From Pseudomonadota bacterium (lineage in GTDB: Bacteria; Pseudomonadota; Gammaproteobacteria; JAKAQQ01), in assembly GCA_021852325.1 (NCBI GenBank), contig JAJZNM010000047.1, positions 1 through 7,336 on the forward strand: 7,336 bases of DNA, given 5' to 3'. The notes below the pieces were generated by a model. The model was given only the letters and a program-made list of their open reading frames with translations, had not been told where the DNA came from and did no database searches. Below are positions 1 through 6,745 of the stretch, in pieces. The position numbers were made by a program, and so were the translations under genes. Position 1 is the stretch's first letter, and every line of letters starts with the position of its first letter.

Positions 1-1
1 G

Positions 2-730
2 TGGATGCAGACCGAGATCCGTGCGCTGAGGGTGATCCTCGTGCCGAGGGCCGATCTCGGATTGCTGGCCCTCCAGGGGCCGGGGGCCGGAGCTGCACTC
101 GAGATGGTGTTCACCCCCGATTTTGCGTCCCGGCTGGGTGCCCTCAAGCCATTCACCTTCCTCGAAAGCGAGGAGGGATTCGTGGCGCGAACCGGCTATA
201 CGGGCGAGGATGGGTTCGAGATCGCGCTCACGGAACGTCAACTCATCGAGGCGTTTTCGATTTGGGTGGAGGGGGGTGTGGCACCGGTCGGCTTGGGTGC
301 CCGGGATACCCTGAGACTCGAGGCTGGGCTCAACCTCTACGGCCAGGACATGGATGAGACCACCACCCCGCTCGAATCGAATCTCGCCTGGACGGTCTGC
401 TGGGATCCTGCCGAGCGCCGTTTCATTGGGCGGGAAGTCCTGGAACGCCAGCGCCGCGAAGGGGTGTCCCGGACCCTCACGGGTGTGGTCTTGGGAGGCG
501 CAGGCGTGCTGCGCGCCCACCAGGAGCTTCGAGATGGCGAGCGTTCCGTCGGGATGATCACGAGCGGGACCTTTTCGCCCACGATCAATGCGGCGATCGG
601 GCTGGCCCGCGTCGTCGAACCCCGGCCGGCTGAGGCTCGGGTCGTGATCCGGGACCGGCTCCTGCCGGTCCGCTGGCATACCCCGCCGTTCGTGAAACGA
701 GGGCGGGTGCTTGTCGAGCGGGCCAACTGA
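2..730 (+). CDS. gcvT: Aminomethyltransferase, glycine cleavage T protein (5' truncated by window edge)
   Basis: This is the T protein of the glycine cleavage system. It takes the aminomethyl group from lipoylated GcvH, releases ammonia and makes 5,10-methylene-tetrahydrofolate in the cytoplasm. The frame is open at base 2, so the gene starts upstream. 242 codons are visible and about 120 N-terminal residues are missing compared with the 364-residue E. coli protein, including the N-terminal part of the folate-binding region. Counting from the first whole codon, conserved blocks are LALQGP (22-27), RTGYTGEDGFE (63-73), GLGARDTLRLEAG then NLYGQDMDE (97-119), and ITSGTFSPT (186-194), all close to E. 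coli GcvT. The end, with VKRGR and a final ERAN, is the normal short tail. The ATG at 5-7 lies inside the conserved protein and is not the start. gcvH follows 28 bases later. Identity is secure; only the start is unseen. Confidence 0.96.
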   Translation, partial: WMQTEIRALRVILVPRADLGLLALQGPGAGAALEMVFTPDFASRLGALKPFTFLESEEGFVARTGYTGEDGFEIALTERQLIEAFSIWVEGGVAPVGLGARDTLRLEAGLNLYGQDMDETTTPLESNLAWTVCWDPAERRFIGREVLERQRREGVSRTLTGVVLGGAGVLRAHQELRDGERSVGMITSGTFSPTINAAIGLARVVEPRPAEARVVIRDRLLPVRWHTPPFVKRGRVLVERAN

Positions 731-758
731 ATTCCTGCCGCTTGGAGATCATTGGTTC

Positions 759-1151
759 ATGAACAAATTGTCGAAAGATCTGCGCTATACCTCAAGCCAT
801 GAATGGGTGCGCCGTGATTCCGATCACGAAATCACGATCGGGATCACGGATCATGCCCAGGAGGCACTCGGTGACCTCGTCTACGCGGAAATCTATCCGG
901 TGGGCAAACGCCTCGATGCCGGGGATGTCTGTGCGGTGGTCGAATCCGTGAAGGCGGCTTCGGATGTGTATACCCCGGTGACCGGCACCATTTCCGCGGG
1001 CAATCCTGCACTCGCCGAGTCCCCTGAGATCATCAACCGTGACCCCTACGGGGAGGGGTGGCTCCTCAAGGTGAAGACCGCCCGCCCGGTCGATCTGTCG
1101 GGGCTCCTCGATGCAGACGGTTACGAACACATGCTCGCCGACGCGCACTGA
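759..1151 (+). CDS. gcvH: Glycine cleavage system H protein (lipoyl carrier)
   Basis: A 130-residue protein, the usual GcvH size. It is the lipoylated shuttle that carries the aminomethyl group from the P protein to the T protein and is then reoxidised by dihydrolipoamide dehydrogenase. The lipoyl attachment site is visible as VVESVKAASDVY, with the modified lysine at residue 65, the same position as in E. coli counting the initiator Met. Other conserved blocks are YTSSHEWVR (10-18), VGITD-like IGITDHAQEALGD (27-39) and the C-terminal NRDPYGEGWLLKVK. The frame is open back to 711, but that would overlap the gcvT end. The ATG at 759 has a GGAGA Shine-Dalgarno at 744-748 and gives the family N-terminus. 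The sequence looks like a true glycine-cleavage H protein and not a GcvH-like protein from the sulfur-oxidation or sirtuin-linked operons, since gcvT and gcvPA flank it. Confidence 0.97.
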   Translation: MNKLSKDLRYTSSHEWVRRDSDHEITIGITDHAQEALGDLVYAEIYPVGKRLDAGDVCAVVESVKAASDVYTPVTGTISAGNPALAESPEIINRDPYGEGWLLKVKTARPVDLSGLLDADGYEHMLADAH

Positions 1152-1164
1152 GCCGGGGATTTTC

Positions 1165-2577
1165 ATGCCATTCATTCCCCATACCCCGGATGACGTCGAT
1201 CAGATGCTCAAAACGCTCGGGGTCTCCCGGGTTGATGAACTTTTTGACGAGATTCCGCCCGCGCTCAAGATCCGGGAGCTTCCGGCATCGGTTCCAGATG
1301 CACTGTCCGAGCAGGCGGTGACCCGGCTCATGCGCGAACGAGCACACGGGGATGCACCGGGACTCTGCTTTCTCGGTGCCGGCGCCTACGACCATTTCAT
1401 TCCGGCGGCCGTGTGGGAGATCGTGACCCGTGGCGAGTTCTACAGCGCCTATACGCCCTACCAGGCCGAGGCCAGCCAAGGCACGCTCCAGGTCATCTAC
1501 GAGTTTCAGACGATGATGGCCGCGCTCACGGGACTCGAAGTCTCCAATGCCTCGCTTTATGACGGGGCCAGCGCACTGGCTGAGGCCATCCTCATGGCCT
1601 GCCGCATCCAGAACCAGAAAGGCGGTGGCTCGGCCGTCCTCCTGCCGGAAGCGCTCCATCCCGCCTACCGGCGGGTGGTCGAAACCGTACTCGAGCCCCA
1701 GCTGATCGAGACCGAAACGGTCCCCTACGACCGGAAATCCGGTCTCCTCGAACCGGCCTGGCTTGAAGCGCGTCTTGCGCACGGCGGGGCCGGAGTTCTC
1801 GTGCTCGCTCAGCCCAACTTTTTCGGGCTGCTTGATCGGGTCGACACCTGGACCGATCATGCCCATCGCCTGGGCATGATCGTGATCGCACTCGTCAACC
1901 CCACATCGCTCGCGATCCTGAACCCGCCCGGAACCTGGGGAGACTCGGGAGCCGACATTGCCTGTGGGGAGGGCCAGCCACTGGGTGTCCCGCTGAGTTC
2001 GGGCGGACCGTATTTCGGATTCCTGACGGGCCGCAAGAGTCTGGTCCGCCAGATGCCGGGACGGATTGTCGGCAGGACGCGTGACCGGGACGGCCGTCCC
2101 GGTTTCACGCTTACGCTCCAGGCCCGGGAGCAGCACATCCGGCGTGCACGTGCCATGTCCAACATCTGCACGAACCAGGGCCTCCTGGTGACGGCCGCGA
2201 CCCTCTATCTCTCCTTGCTCGGACCGACCGGACTCGCCCGGGTGGCTCGCGCCTGCCATGCGCAGACCCGGCTGCTCGTCGAGTCCCTCACCACTCTACC
2301 CGGCATCCGACCCTGCTTTCCCGGCACGCCCTTCTTCCACGAGTGTCCACTCGTCATGGATCAACCGGTCCGACCATTCCTCGAGGCCCTGTCCGATCAG
2401 GGCCTGCTCGGCGGCTATGATCTTGGAAGTTTCAGTCCCGAACTGTCAAAGGCCTGGCTGCCCTGCGTGACCGAAGCGCGGAGTCCTGAAGACATTGCCA
2501 GCTATCGGTCCCACCTCGAGGCCCTGCTCGAATCCGCCCGCCAAGCGCCGGTGCGAAATCCCACCCCCACCCACTGA
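1165..2577 (+). CDS. gcvPA: Glycine dehydrogenase (decarboxylating) subunit 1, P-protein alpha chain
   Basis: N-terminal half of the split P protein, 470 residues, close to the usual length. It forms a heterotetramer with GcvPB; together they decarboxylate glycine and pass the aminomethyl group to GcvH. Family blocks in order: MPFIPHTPDD at the N-terminus, FLGAGAYDHFIP (69-80), YTPYQAEASQGTLQ (96-109), ASLYDGASA (129-137), GEGQPLG followed by GGPYFGF (268-286), RQMPGRIVG (295-303) and REQHIRRARAMSNICTNQ (321-338). It lacks the PLP-binding lysine motif, as expected, because that sits in GcvPB. The frame is open back to 1111, but the ATG at 1165 has a GGGGA ribosome site at 1155-1159 with five bases of spacing and gives the family N-terminus. 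It begins 13 bases after gcvH. The partner gene gcvPB is not the next gene: tpx lies between them. Confidence 0.97.
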   Translation: MPFIPHTPDDVDQMLKTLGVSRVDELFDEIPPALKIRELPASVPDALSEQAVTRLMRERAHGDAPGLCFLGAGAYDHFIPAAVWEIVTRGEFYSAYTPYQAEASQGTLQVIYEFQTMMAALTGLEVSNASLYDGASALAEAILMACRIQNQKGGGSAVLLPEALHPAYRRVVETVLEPQLIETETVPYDRKSGLLEPAWLEARLAHGGAGVLVLAQPNFFGLLDRVDTWTDHAHRLGMIVIALVNPTSLAILNPPGTWGDSGADIACGEGQPLGVPLSSGGPYFGFLTGRKSLVRQMPGRIVGRTRDRDGRPGFTLTLQAREQHIRRARAMSNICTNQGLLVTAATLYLSLLGPTGLARVARACHAQTRLLVESLTTLPGIRPCFPGTPFFHECPLVMDQPVRPFLEALSDQGLLGGYDLGSFSPELSKAWLPCVTEARSPEDIASYRSHLEALLESARQAPVRNPTPTH

Positions 2578-2580
2578 GGA
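2576..2580 (+). promoter_or_regulatory. Ribosome binding site of tpx, overlapping the gcvPA stop
   Basis: GAGGA begins inside the TGA stop codon of gcvPA and lies eight bases before the ATG of tpx. It supports the tpx start and puts ribosomes ending gcvPA directly at the tpx start region. Confidence 0.6.
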
Positions 2581-2588
2581 CCAACCCG

Positions 2589-3089
2589 ATGGCCACCATC
2601 ACGCTGCGCGGTCAACCGATCCATACCGGCGGGAACCTGCCCCACATCCACGCCACGGCTCCTGATTTCCAACTCGTGAACAGCGATCTCGAAGTCCGTT
2701 CACTCAAGGATTTCCATGGCCGGAGGAAACTGTTCAATATCTTCCCGAGCATCGACACGCCCGTTTGTGCGCTTTCGACCCGGAAGTTCAATGAACATGC
2801 CCGTAGCCATCCCGAGACTGTCTTTCTCATGGTCTCGGCCGACCTGCCGTTTGCCCAGAAGCGCTTTTGCGGGCTCGAGGGACTGGCGAATGTCGTCACC
2901 CTGTCCATGATGCGCGATCGCGACTTTGCCCGTGACTGGGGCGTCCTCATCATCGACGGACCCTTGGCCGGACTCGCGGCCCGGGCGGTTGTGGTTGTGG
3001 ATGAAGCCGACCGGGTGGTCTATCACGAACTCGTCCCGGAGATCGGGCAGGAGCCGGACTATCTGCGTGCACTCGGGGCGCTTGGATGA
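2589..3089 (+). CDS. tpx: Thiol peroxidase (Tpx-type atypical 2-Cys peroxiredoxin)
   Basis: A 166-residue protein (E. coli Tpx has 168). It reduces hydrogen peroxide and, in the family, prefers organic hydroperoxides; the usual electron donor is thioredoxin. The active-site block FPSIDTPVC gives Thr57 and the peroxidatic Cys60. The block SADLPFAQKRFCG gives the resolving Cys94, and GLAARAVVVVDE carries the conserved Arg132. These are the full catalytic set of the Tpx family, and the tail EIGQEPDYLRAL also matches. There is no signal peptide, so it should be cytoplasmic. The start ATG follows the gcvPA stop by 11 bases, and the TGA stop overlaps the gcvPB ATG as ATGA. Its place between the two P-protein subunit genes is unusual compared with the standard gcvPA-gcvPB order. 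Base composition and codon choice look like the neighbours, so nothing marks it as a recent arrival. The family call is firm; why it sits here is unknown. Confidence 0.95.
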   Translation: MATITLRGQPIHTGGNLPHIHATAPDFQLVNSDLEVRSLKDFHGRRKLFNIFPSIDTPVCALSTRKFNEHARSHPETVFLMVSADLPFAQKRFCGLEGLANVVTLSMMRDRDFARDWGVLIIDGPLAGLAARAVVVVDEADRVVYHELVPEIGQEPDYLRALGALG

Positions 3090-4561
3090 CTGCACTGATC
3101 TTTGAGCATTCCCGCCCAGGGCGGCGGGCGGCTGGGCTCGCACCGGAGGTGGAGGAGACGATCGACGATCTGCCAGCTGTCCTCCTGCGAACGCGTGCCC
3201 CATTCCTGCCCGAGGTCTCCGAACTCGAAGTAGTACGTCACTATACCCGACTGTCCCAGCAAAACTTCTCGATCGATACCCATTTCTATCCGCTCGGGTC
3301 CTGCACGATGAAATACAATCCGCGTGCCGCCAATCGTCTGGCCATGCTCGCGGGTTTTCTGGATGCCCATCCGCTGGCGCCGGCCCGGACCCGACAGGGC
3401 TTTCTGTCCTGCGTGTTCGAGCTCCAGGAAATGCTCAAGGCGGCGACCGGCATGCAGGCCGTGGTCTTGAACCCGATGGCGGGCGCCCAGGGTGAGTTTG
3501 CCGGGATGGCCATGATCCGGCGCTATCATCGCGCGCGTGGAGACGAGGCCCGCTCCGAGGTCCTTGTGCCGGATGCAGCCCATGGGACCAATCCCGCGAG
3601 TGCTGTGATGTCCGGCTTCCGCGTTCGGGAGATCCCGACCGACCGGGATGGGGATGTGGACATGCAGGCCCTGCGCGCGGCGGTCGGTCCCAAAACCGCG
3701 GGGATCATGCTGACCAATCCTTCGACGCTCGGGGTGTTCGAGCGCCGGATCCTCGAAATCGCCGAGGTCGTGCACCAAGCCGGAGGCCTGCTCTACTACG
3801 ATGGCGCGAATCTCAATGCGATCCTCGGCCGCGTCCGGCCTGGAGACATGCAATTCGATGTGCTCCATCTCAACCTGCACAAGACGTTTTCGACGCCGCA
3901 CGGCGGGGGCGGACCGGGGGCGGCCGCGCTCGGCGTGGGTCCGAGGCTCGAGCCTTACCTGCCGGTGCCATTTGTCGTGCGTGACGCCGCAGGACACCTG
4001 TCCTGGGCGGAAGAAGACAGCCGCCCCGAGACCATCGGGCGGTTGTCGGCCTTCATGGGCAACGGGGGCGTGTTGCTGCGGGCCTACATCTATGCAAGAC
4101 TCCTCGGCCGCAGCGGCATGCGTCGGGTGAGCGAGTATGCGACCCTCAACGCCAACTATCTCGCCAGGCGGCTCGAGGCGGCCGGGTTCGAGCTCGCCTA
4201 TCCCCGGCGGCGGGCCAGCCACGAATGCATCGTGACGCTCAAGCGGGAGGCGCGCGAGCTCGGTGTCACGGCCATGGATTTTGCGAAGCGGCTGCTTGAT
4301 TACGGGATGCACGCACCGACCACCTATTTCCCGCTCCTCGTTCCCGAATGCCTGCTCATCGAGCCCACGGAAACCGAATCCCCCGAGACCCTGGATGCCT
4401 TCGTCGAGGCCATGACCCGGATCCGCGAGGAAGCCGGGCGCGATCCGGACAAGGTCCGTCAGGCGCCCTGGACCACACCCGTCAGGCGTCTGGACGATGT
4501 CCGGGCCGCCCGCGAGCTGGATCTCGTCTGGCGGCAGGAGGGAGGTCCGGACCCGGTATGA
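3086..4561 (+). CDS. gcvPB: Glycine dehydrogenase (decarboxylating) subunit 2, P-protein beta chain
   Basis: C-terminal, PLP-carrying half of the split P protein, 491 residues, normal for GcvPB. It holds the Schiff-base lysine, Lys266, in HLNLHKTFSTPHGGGGPG, followed by the glycine-rich loop. Other family blocks are FYPLGSCTMKYNPR (67-80), HGTNPASA (166-173), MLTNPSTLGVFE (208-219), YDGANLNAILG (238-248) and, near the C-terminus, MHAPTTYFP and EPTETES. The start ATG overlaps the tpx stop by four bases (ATGA), with a weak GGGG at 3075-3078 as the only ribosome site. This suggests translation is largely coupled to tpx. The stop again forms ATGA with the next gene. The protein is intact with no frameshift. 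It works with GcvPA, whose gene lies about 500 bases upstream across tpx. Confidence 0.97.
   Translation: MTALIFEHSRPGRRAAGLAPEVEETIDDLPAVLLRTRAPFLPEVSELEVVRHYTRLSQQNFSIDTHFYPLGSCTMKYNPRAANRLAMLAGFLDAHPLAPARTRQGFLSCVFELQEMLKAATGMQAVVLNPMAGAQGEFAGMAMIRRYHRARGDEARSEVLVPDAAHGTNPASAVMSGFRVREIPTDRDGDVDMQALRAAVGPKTAGIMLTNPSTLGVFERRILEIAEVVHQAGGLLYYDGANLNAILGRVRPGDMQFDVLHLNLHKTFSTPHGGGGPGAAALGVGPRLEPYLPVPFVVRDAAGHLSWAEEDSRPETIGRLSAFMGNGGVLLRAYIYARLLGRSGMRRVSEYATLNANYLARRLEAAGFELAYPRRRASHECIVTLKREARELGVTAMDFAKRLLDYGMHAPTTYFPLLVPECLLIEPTETESPETLDAFVEAMTRIREEAGRDPDKVRQAPWTTPVRRLDDVRAARELDLVWRQEGGPDPV
4541..4546 (+). promoter_or_regulatory. Ribosome binding site for the PfkB-family kinase, inside gcvPB
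   Basis: GGAGGT, part of a purine-rich run AGGAGGGAGGT at 4536-4546, lies 11 bases before the ATG at 4558. It is the strongest ribosome-site match in the window. It supports 4558 as the start over the upstream in-frame codons that would read far into gcvPB. Confidence 0.55.
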
Positions 4562-5508
4562 TCCTGGTCTCAGGTTCGCTCGCGTTCGACACGGTCATGC
4601 GCTACAGCGGCCGCTTCGCTGACCAGATGCTCACGGGTCATCTCCAGACGCTCAGTGTGGCCTTTGAAGTGGGTGATCTGCGCCGGGATTTCGGCGGCTG
4701 CGCCGGCAACATCTGTTACTCGCTGGCCCTGCTCGGAGAATCCGCTTGCCCCTGGGGAGCTGTGGGGCGCGACTTCGCACCCTACCGGGCATGGCTCGAA
4801 GCTTCCGGGATTCCGACCGGAGCCCTCCATCCGGTCGAGGCCCTGACTGCACAGGCCTACATCATGACCGATCGCGAGGACAACCAGATCACCGCATTCC
4901 ATCCGGGGGCCATGCTGGCTTCAGGCGAGGCACCTTTTCCTGATGACCTCGGAGCTCAGGTCCGGATCGGGGTGGTGGCACCGGACAGCCGGGCAGGCAT
5001 GCGCACCCACGCCCGCGCGTTCCGGGAGCGGTCTATCCCGTACCTCTTCGATCCCGGCCAGGCGCTTGGGATCCTGTCCCTGGAGGATGTCAGCGAGATG
5101 GCCACCGGTGCGGCCGTGATGGCCGTCAACGACTATGAAGCCGGCCTCGTCGAGAAACGCTTCGGGTTGACGATCCCGAAACTCTTGGAACAGGTGGGCG
5201 TGGTTGTCCAGACGCGCGGACGGGAGGGTTCCTGGATCTGGACGCACGTGGGCCGGATCGAGATCCCGCCCGCGCCCCCCACAGACGAAGTGGATCCCAC
5301 CGGATGCGGAGATGCCTATCGGGCCGGTCTCCTCTGGGGCTGGGCCCGTGGCCTCGACTGGGCCGTGTCCGGCCGGGTGGCGTCCCTGCTCGGCGCGTTC
5401 AAGATCTCGTCTGCTGGAACCCAGAACCACCGGTTCGAGACCCAGGAGTTCTGGTCCCGTTACCAATCCGCATTTGCGCTTGATCCACCCGCACCGATCG
5501 AGACATGA
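4558..5508 (+). CDS. PfkB-family carbohydrate kinase, probably adenosine kinase
   Basis: A 316-residue kinase of the PfkB/ribokinase superfamily, which transfers phosphate from ATP to a sugar or nucleoside hydroxyl. Visible motifs are the N-terminal substrate strand VSGSLAFDTVM (4-14), the GG-x-x-x-N block FGGCAGNICYSLALLG (45-60), the NDYE motif (191-194), TRGREGS (219-225) and the ATP-site signature DPTGCGDAYRAG (246-257), with the catalytic base expected at Asp252. The RFADQ stretch near residue 20 and the DNQITAFHPGAM stretch (108-119) recall the group often annotated as adenosine kinase in proteobacteria. That specificity is inferred; another nucleoside or sugar is possible. The frame is open back to 4348, but the ATG at 4558 overlaps the gcvPB stop as ATGA, has a good ribosome site and gives the family N-terminus. 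An adenosine kinase would fit a one-carbon operon by recycling adenosine formed from S-adenosylhomocysteine. Confidence 0.88.
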   Translation: MILVSGSLAFDTVMRYSGRFADQMLTGHLQTLSVAFEVGDLRRDFGGCAGNICYSLALLGESACPWGAVGRDFAPYRAWLEASGIPTGALHPVEALTAQAYIMTDREDNQITAFHPGAMLASGEAPFPDDLGAQVRIGVVAPDSRAGMRTHARAFRERSIPYLFDPGQALGILSLEDVSEMATGAAVMAVNDYEAGLVEKRFGLTIPKLLEQVGVVVQTRGREGSWIWTHVGRIEIPPAPPTDEVDPTGCGDAYRAGLLWGWARGLDWAVSGRVASLLGAFKISSAGTQNHRFETQEFWSRYQSAFALDPPAPIET

Positions 5509-5558
5509 GGATCGCCTCCGGGACCGGCCTGCTCCGGCGAGGCGCGACCGGGCCATGA
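5505..5558 (+). CDS. Possible 17-codon mini-ORF linking the kinase and methyltransferase genes
   Basis: The ATG at 5505-5507 overlaps the kinase stop as ATGA. The frame reads 17 codons (MRIASGTGLLRRGATGP) and stops at TGA 5556-5558, which itself overlaps the methyltransferase ATG as ATGA. It therefore fills exactly the only gap longer than 28 bases in the window. There is no clear ribosome site before it, so translation would rely on reinitiation by ribosomes leaving the kinase gene. The peptide matches no family I know and may have no function of its own. Its role, if any, would be to carry ribosomes to the next gene. Chance is a real alternative, since ATGA is common in this DNA. Confidence 0.3.
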   Translation: MRIASGTGLLRRGATGP

Positions 5559-6745
5559 GACGGGCCGAGGTGAGCCTCGCGCGCGGAGAAGACCGGCGCC
5601 TGCGGGCGGGCCATCTCTGGGTATTCAGCAACGAGATCGATGTCGCCAAAACTCCGCTCACCTCGCTTGAACCGGGTGCGCTCGTCAACGTCCGGGATGC
5701 GCGTGGACAGGGGATCGGCACCGGCTATGTGAACCCCCATTCGCTGATTGCGGTAAGGCTCCTGGCGCGCGCGCCGGACGTCGCAATCGACCGGGATTTT
5801 TTCCGGGAGCGCATGCTGCGCGCCAAGGCGCTCCGGGAGCGGTTCGGGCTCGGCCCGTATGGCCGGATGGTGTTCGGCGAGGCCGATGGGCTGCCGGGCC
5901 TCGTGGTGGACCGGTACGGAGAGCATCTCGTGGCGCAGGTGGCGACGGCTGGCATGGAGGCCTTGCGGGGTCTGGTGCAGGATACCCTGGTCGAGTGTTT
6001 CGCACCCGAAGGCATTCTCTACCGGAACGATCTCGATGCCCGGAAGCTCGAGGGTCTCCCTGAGGGCGAAGCGGAGACCTGGGGCACCGTGCCCGAGCGT
6101 GTCCGCGTCGAGGAAGCGGGGCTTGCCTTCGAGGTCTCCTCCCGGCACGGGCAAAAGACAGGATGGTTTTTCGACCAGCGGGAGCACCGGTCGCGGCTCG
6201 CCCGGCTCTGTCCGGGCCAACGCCTGCTTGATGTGTTCTCCTATACGGGAGGGTTCTCGGTCCAGGCCCTGGCACAGGGTGCACGTGAGGCCGTCGCCAT
6301 CGATCAATCGGAGGCAGCACTTCGGCTCGCCGTTGAAAACGCGGAACGGAACCAGCTGCGCGGGCTACGGACCCTCCTTGCGGATGCCTTCGATGCCCTG
6401 CGGGAGCTGGCCGAGAGCGGAGAGCGCTTCGGTGTGGCCGTGCTCGATCCCCCGGCCTTCATCAAGCGCAAGAAAGACTTCCGTGAGGGGCTTTTGGCCT
6501 ACGAACGCCTGGTCGGACTCACAGTCCGCGTGCTCGAGAATCCCGCGTTCCTGGTGATCGCCAGCTGCTCGAGCCATCTCGGGGCGGACGAGTTGAGATT
6601 GGCCTTCCTGCGGGGCGTGCGGCGGGCAGGGAGAGAGGCCAGAATAGTGGGTACGGGTGGACAGGGGCCGGATCACCCTGTCCATCCCGCGATTCCCGAG
6701 ACCGGTTATCTCAAAGTGATCTACGGCCTGATCGAGGAGAGATGA
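5555..6745 (+). CDS. rlmI: Class I SAM-dependent 23S rRNA methyltransferase, RlmI/RlmK family
   Basis: A 396-residue protein, the same length as E. coli RlmI, which makes 5-methylcytosine at position 1962 of 23S rRNA. The N-terminal PUA-like RNA-binding domain is seen in RRLRAGHLWVFSNEI (14-28). The central block FGEADGLPGLVVDRYG (107-122) is followed by HGQKTGWFFDQREHR (198-212). The Rossmann methyltransferase fold has motif I at LLDVFSYTGGFS (224-235), the acidic residue at the end of strand 2 in AIDQSE (248-253), motif IV at LDPPAFIKRKKD (297-308) and the conserved cysteine Cys338 in ASCSSHL. The tail DHPVHPAIPETGYLK is also typical. The frame is open back to 5204, well inside the kinase gene, so I chose the ATG at 5555, which gives the family length; only a weak GAGG lies upstream. 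The family is certain. The exact rRNA target is inferred from E. coli, and COG1092 members from other bacteria may differ. Confidence 0.9.
   Translation: MRRAEVSLARGEDRRLRAGHLWVFSNEIDVAKTPLTSLEPGALVNVRDARGQGIGTGYVNPHSLIAVRLLARAPDVAIDRDFFRERMLRAKALRERFGLGPYGRMVFGEADGLPGLVVDRYGEHLVAQVATAGMEALRGLVQDTLVECFAPEGILYRNDLDARKLEGLPEGEAETWGTVPERVRVEEAGLAFEVSSRHGQKTGWFFDQREHRSRLARLCPGQRLLDVFSYTGGFSVQALAQGAREAVAIDQSEAALRLAVENAERNQLRGLRTLLADAFDALRELAESGERFGVAVLDPPAFIKRKKDFREGLLAYERLVGLTVRVLENPAFLVIASCSSHLGADELRLAFLRGVRRAGREARIVGTGGQGPDHPVHPAIPETGYLKVIYGLIEER
6734..6741 (+). promoter_or_regulatory. Ribosome binding site of lgt, within the end of rlmI
   Basis: GAGGAGAG, encoding the last residues of the methyltransferase, has its AGGAG core six bases before the lgt ATG at 6746. 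It decides this start over the ATG at 6742, which opens an unrelated frame. Confidence 0.6.

Noticed and set aside
1111..1164. Longer N-terminus for gcvPA, starting inside gcvH
   Set aside because: The ATG at 1165 has a well spaced ribosome site and gives the conserved MPFIPHTPDD start.
1066..2259. Long open frame on the - strand (397 codons) opposite gcvPA
   Set aside because: It lies opposite a well conserved gene, has no recognisable motif, and is rich in Arg, Gly and Pro, as expected of a shadow frame in GC-rich DNA.
2914..2921. GCGATCGC octamer, like the HIP1 repeat of cyanobacteria
   Set aside because: I noticed it only once, inside tpx, and nothing else suggests a cyanobacterium; chance in GC-rich DNA is enough.
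3059..4312. Long open frame on the - strand (417 codons) opposite gcvPB
   Set aside because: Same pattern: opposite a clear gcvPB, low-complexity composition, no family features.
4348..4557. Longer N-terminus for the PfkB-family kinase
   Set aside because: It would overlap gcvPB by over 200 bases and add a basic, Pro/Gly-rich stretch absent from the family. The ATG at 4558 has a strong ribosome site.
5204..5554. Longer N-terminus for the rlmI product
   Set aside because: It would run through the 3' third of the kinase gene, and the start at 5555 already gives the family length of 396 residues.
5509..5554. Possible terminator or promoter in the 46-base gap before rlmI
   Set aside because: No stable stem followed by a T run and no convincing -35/-10 pair is seen; the gap is GC-rich and fully spanned by a short open frame.
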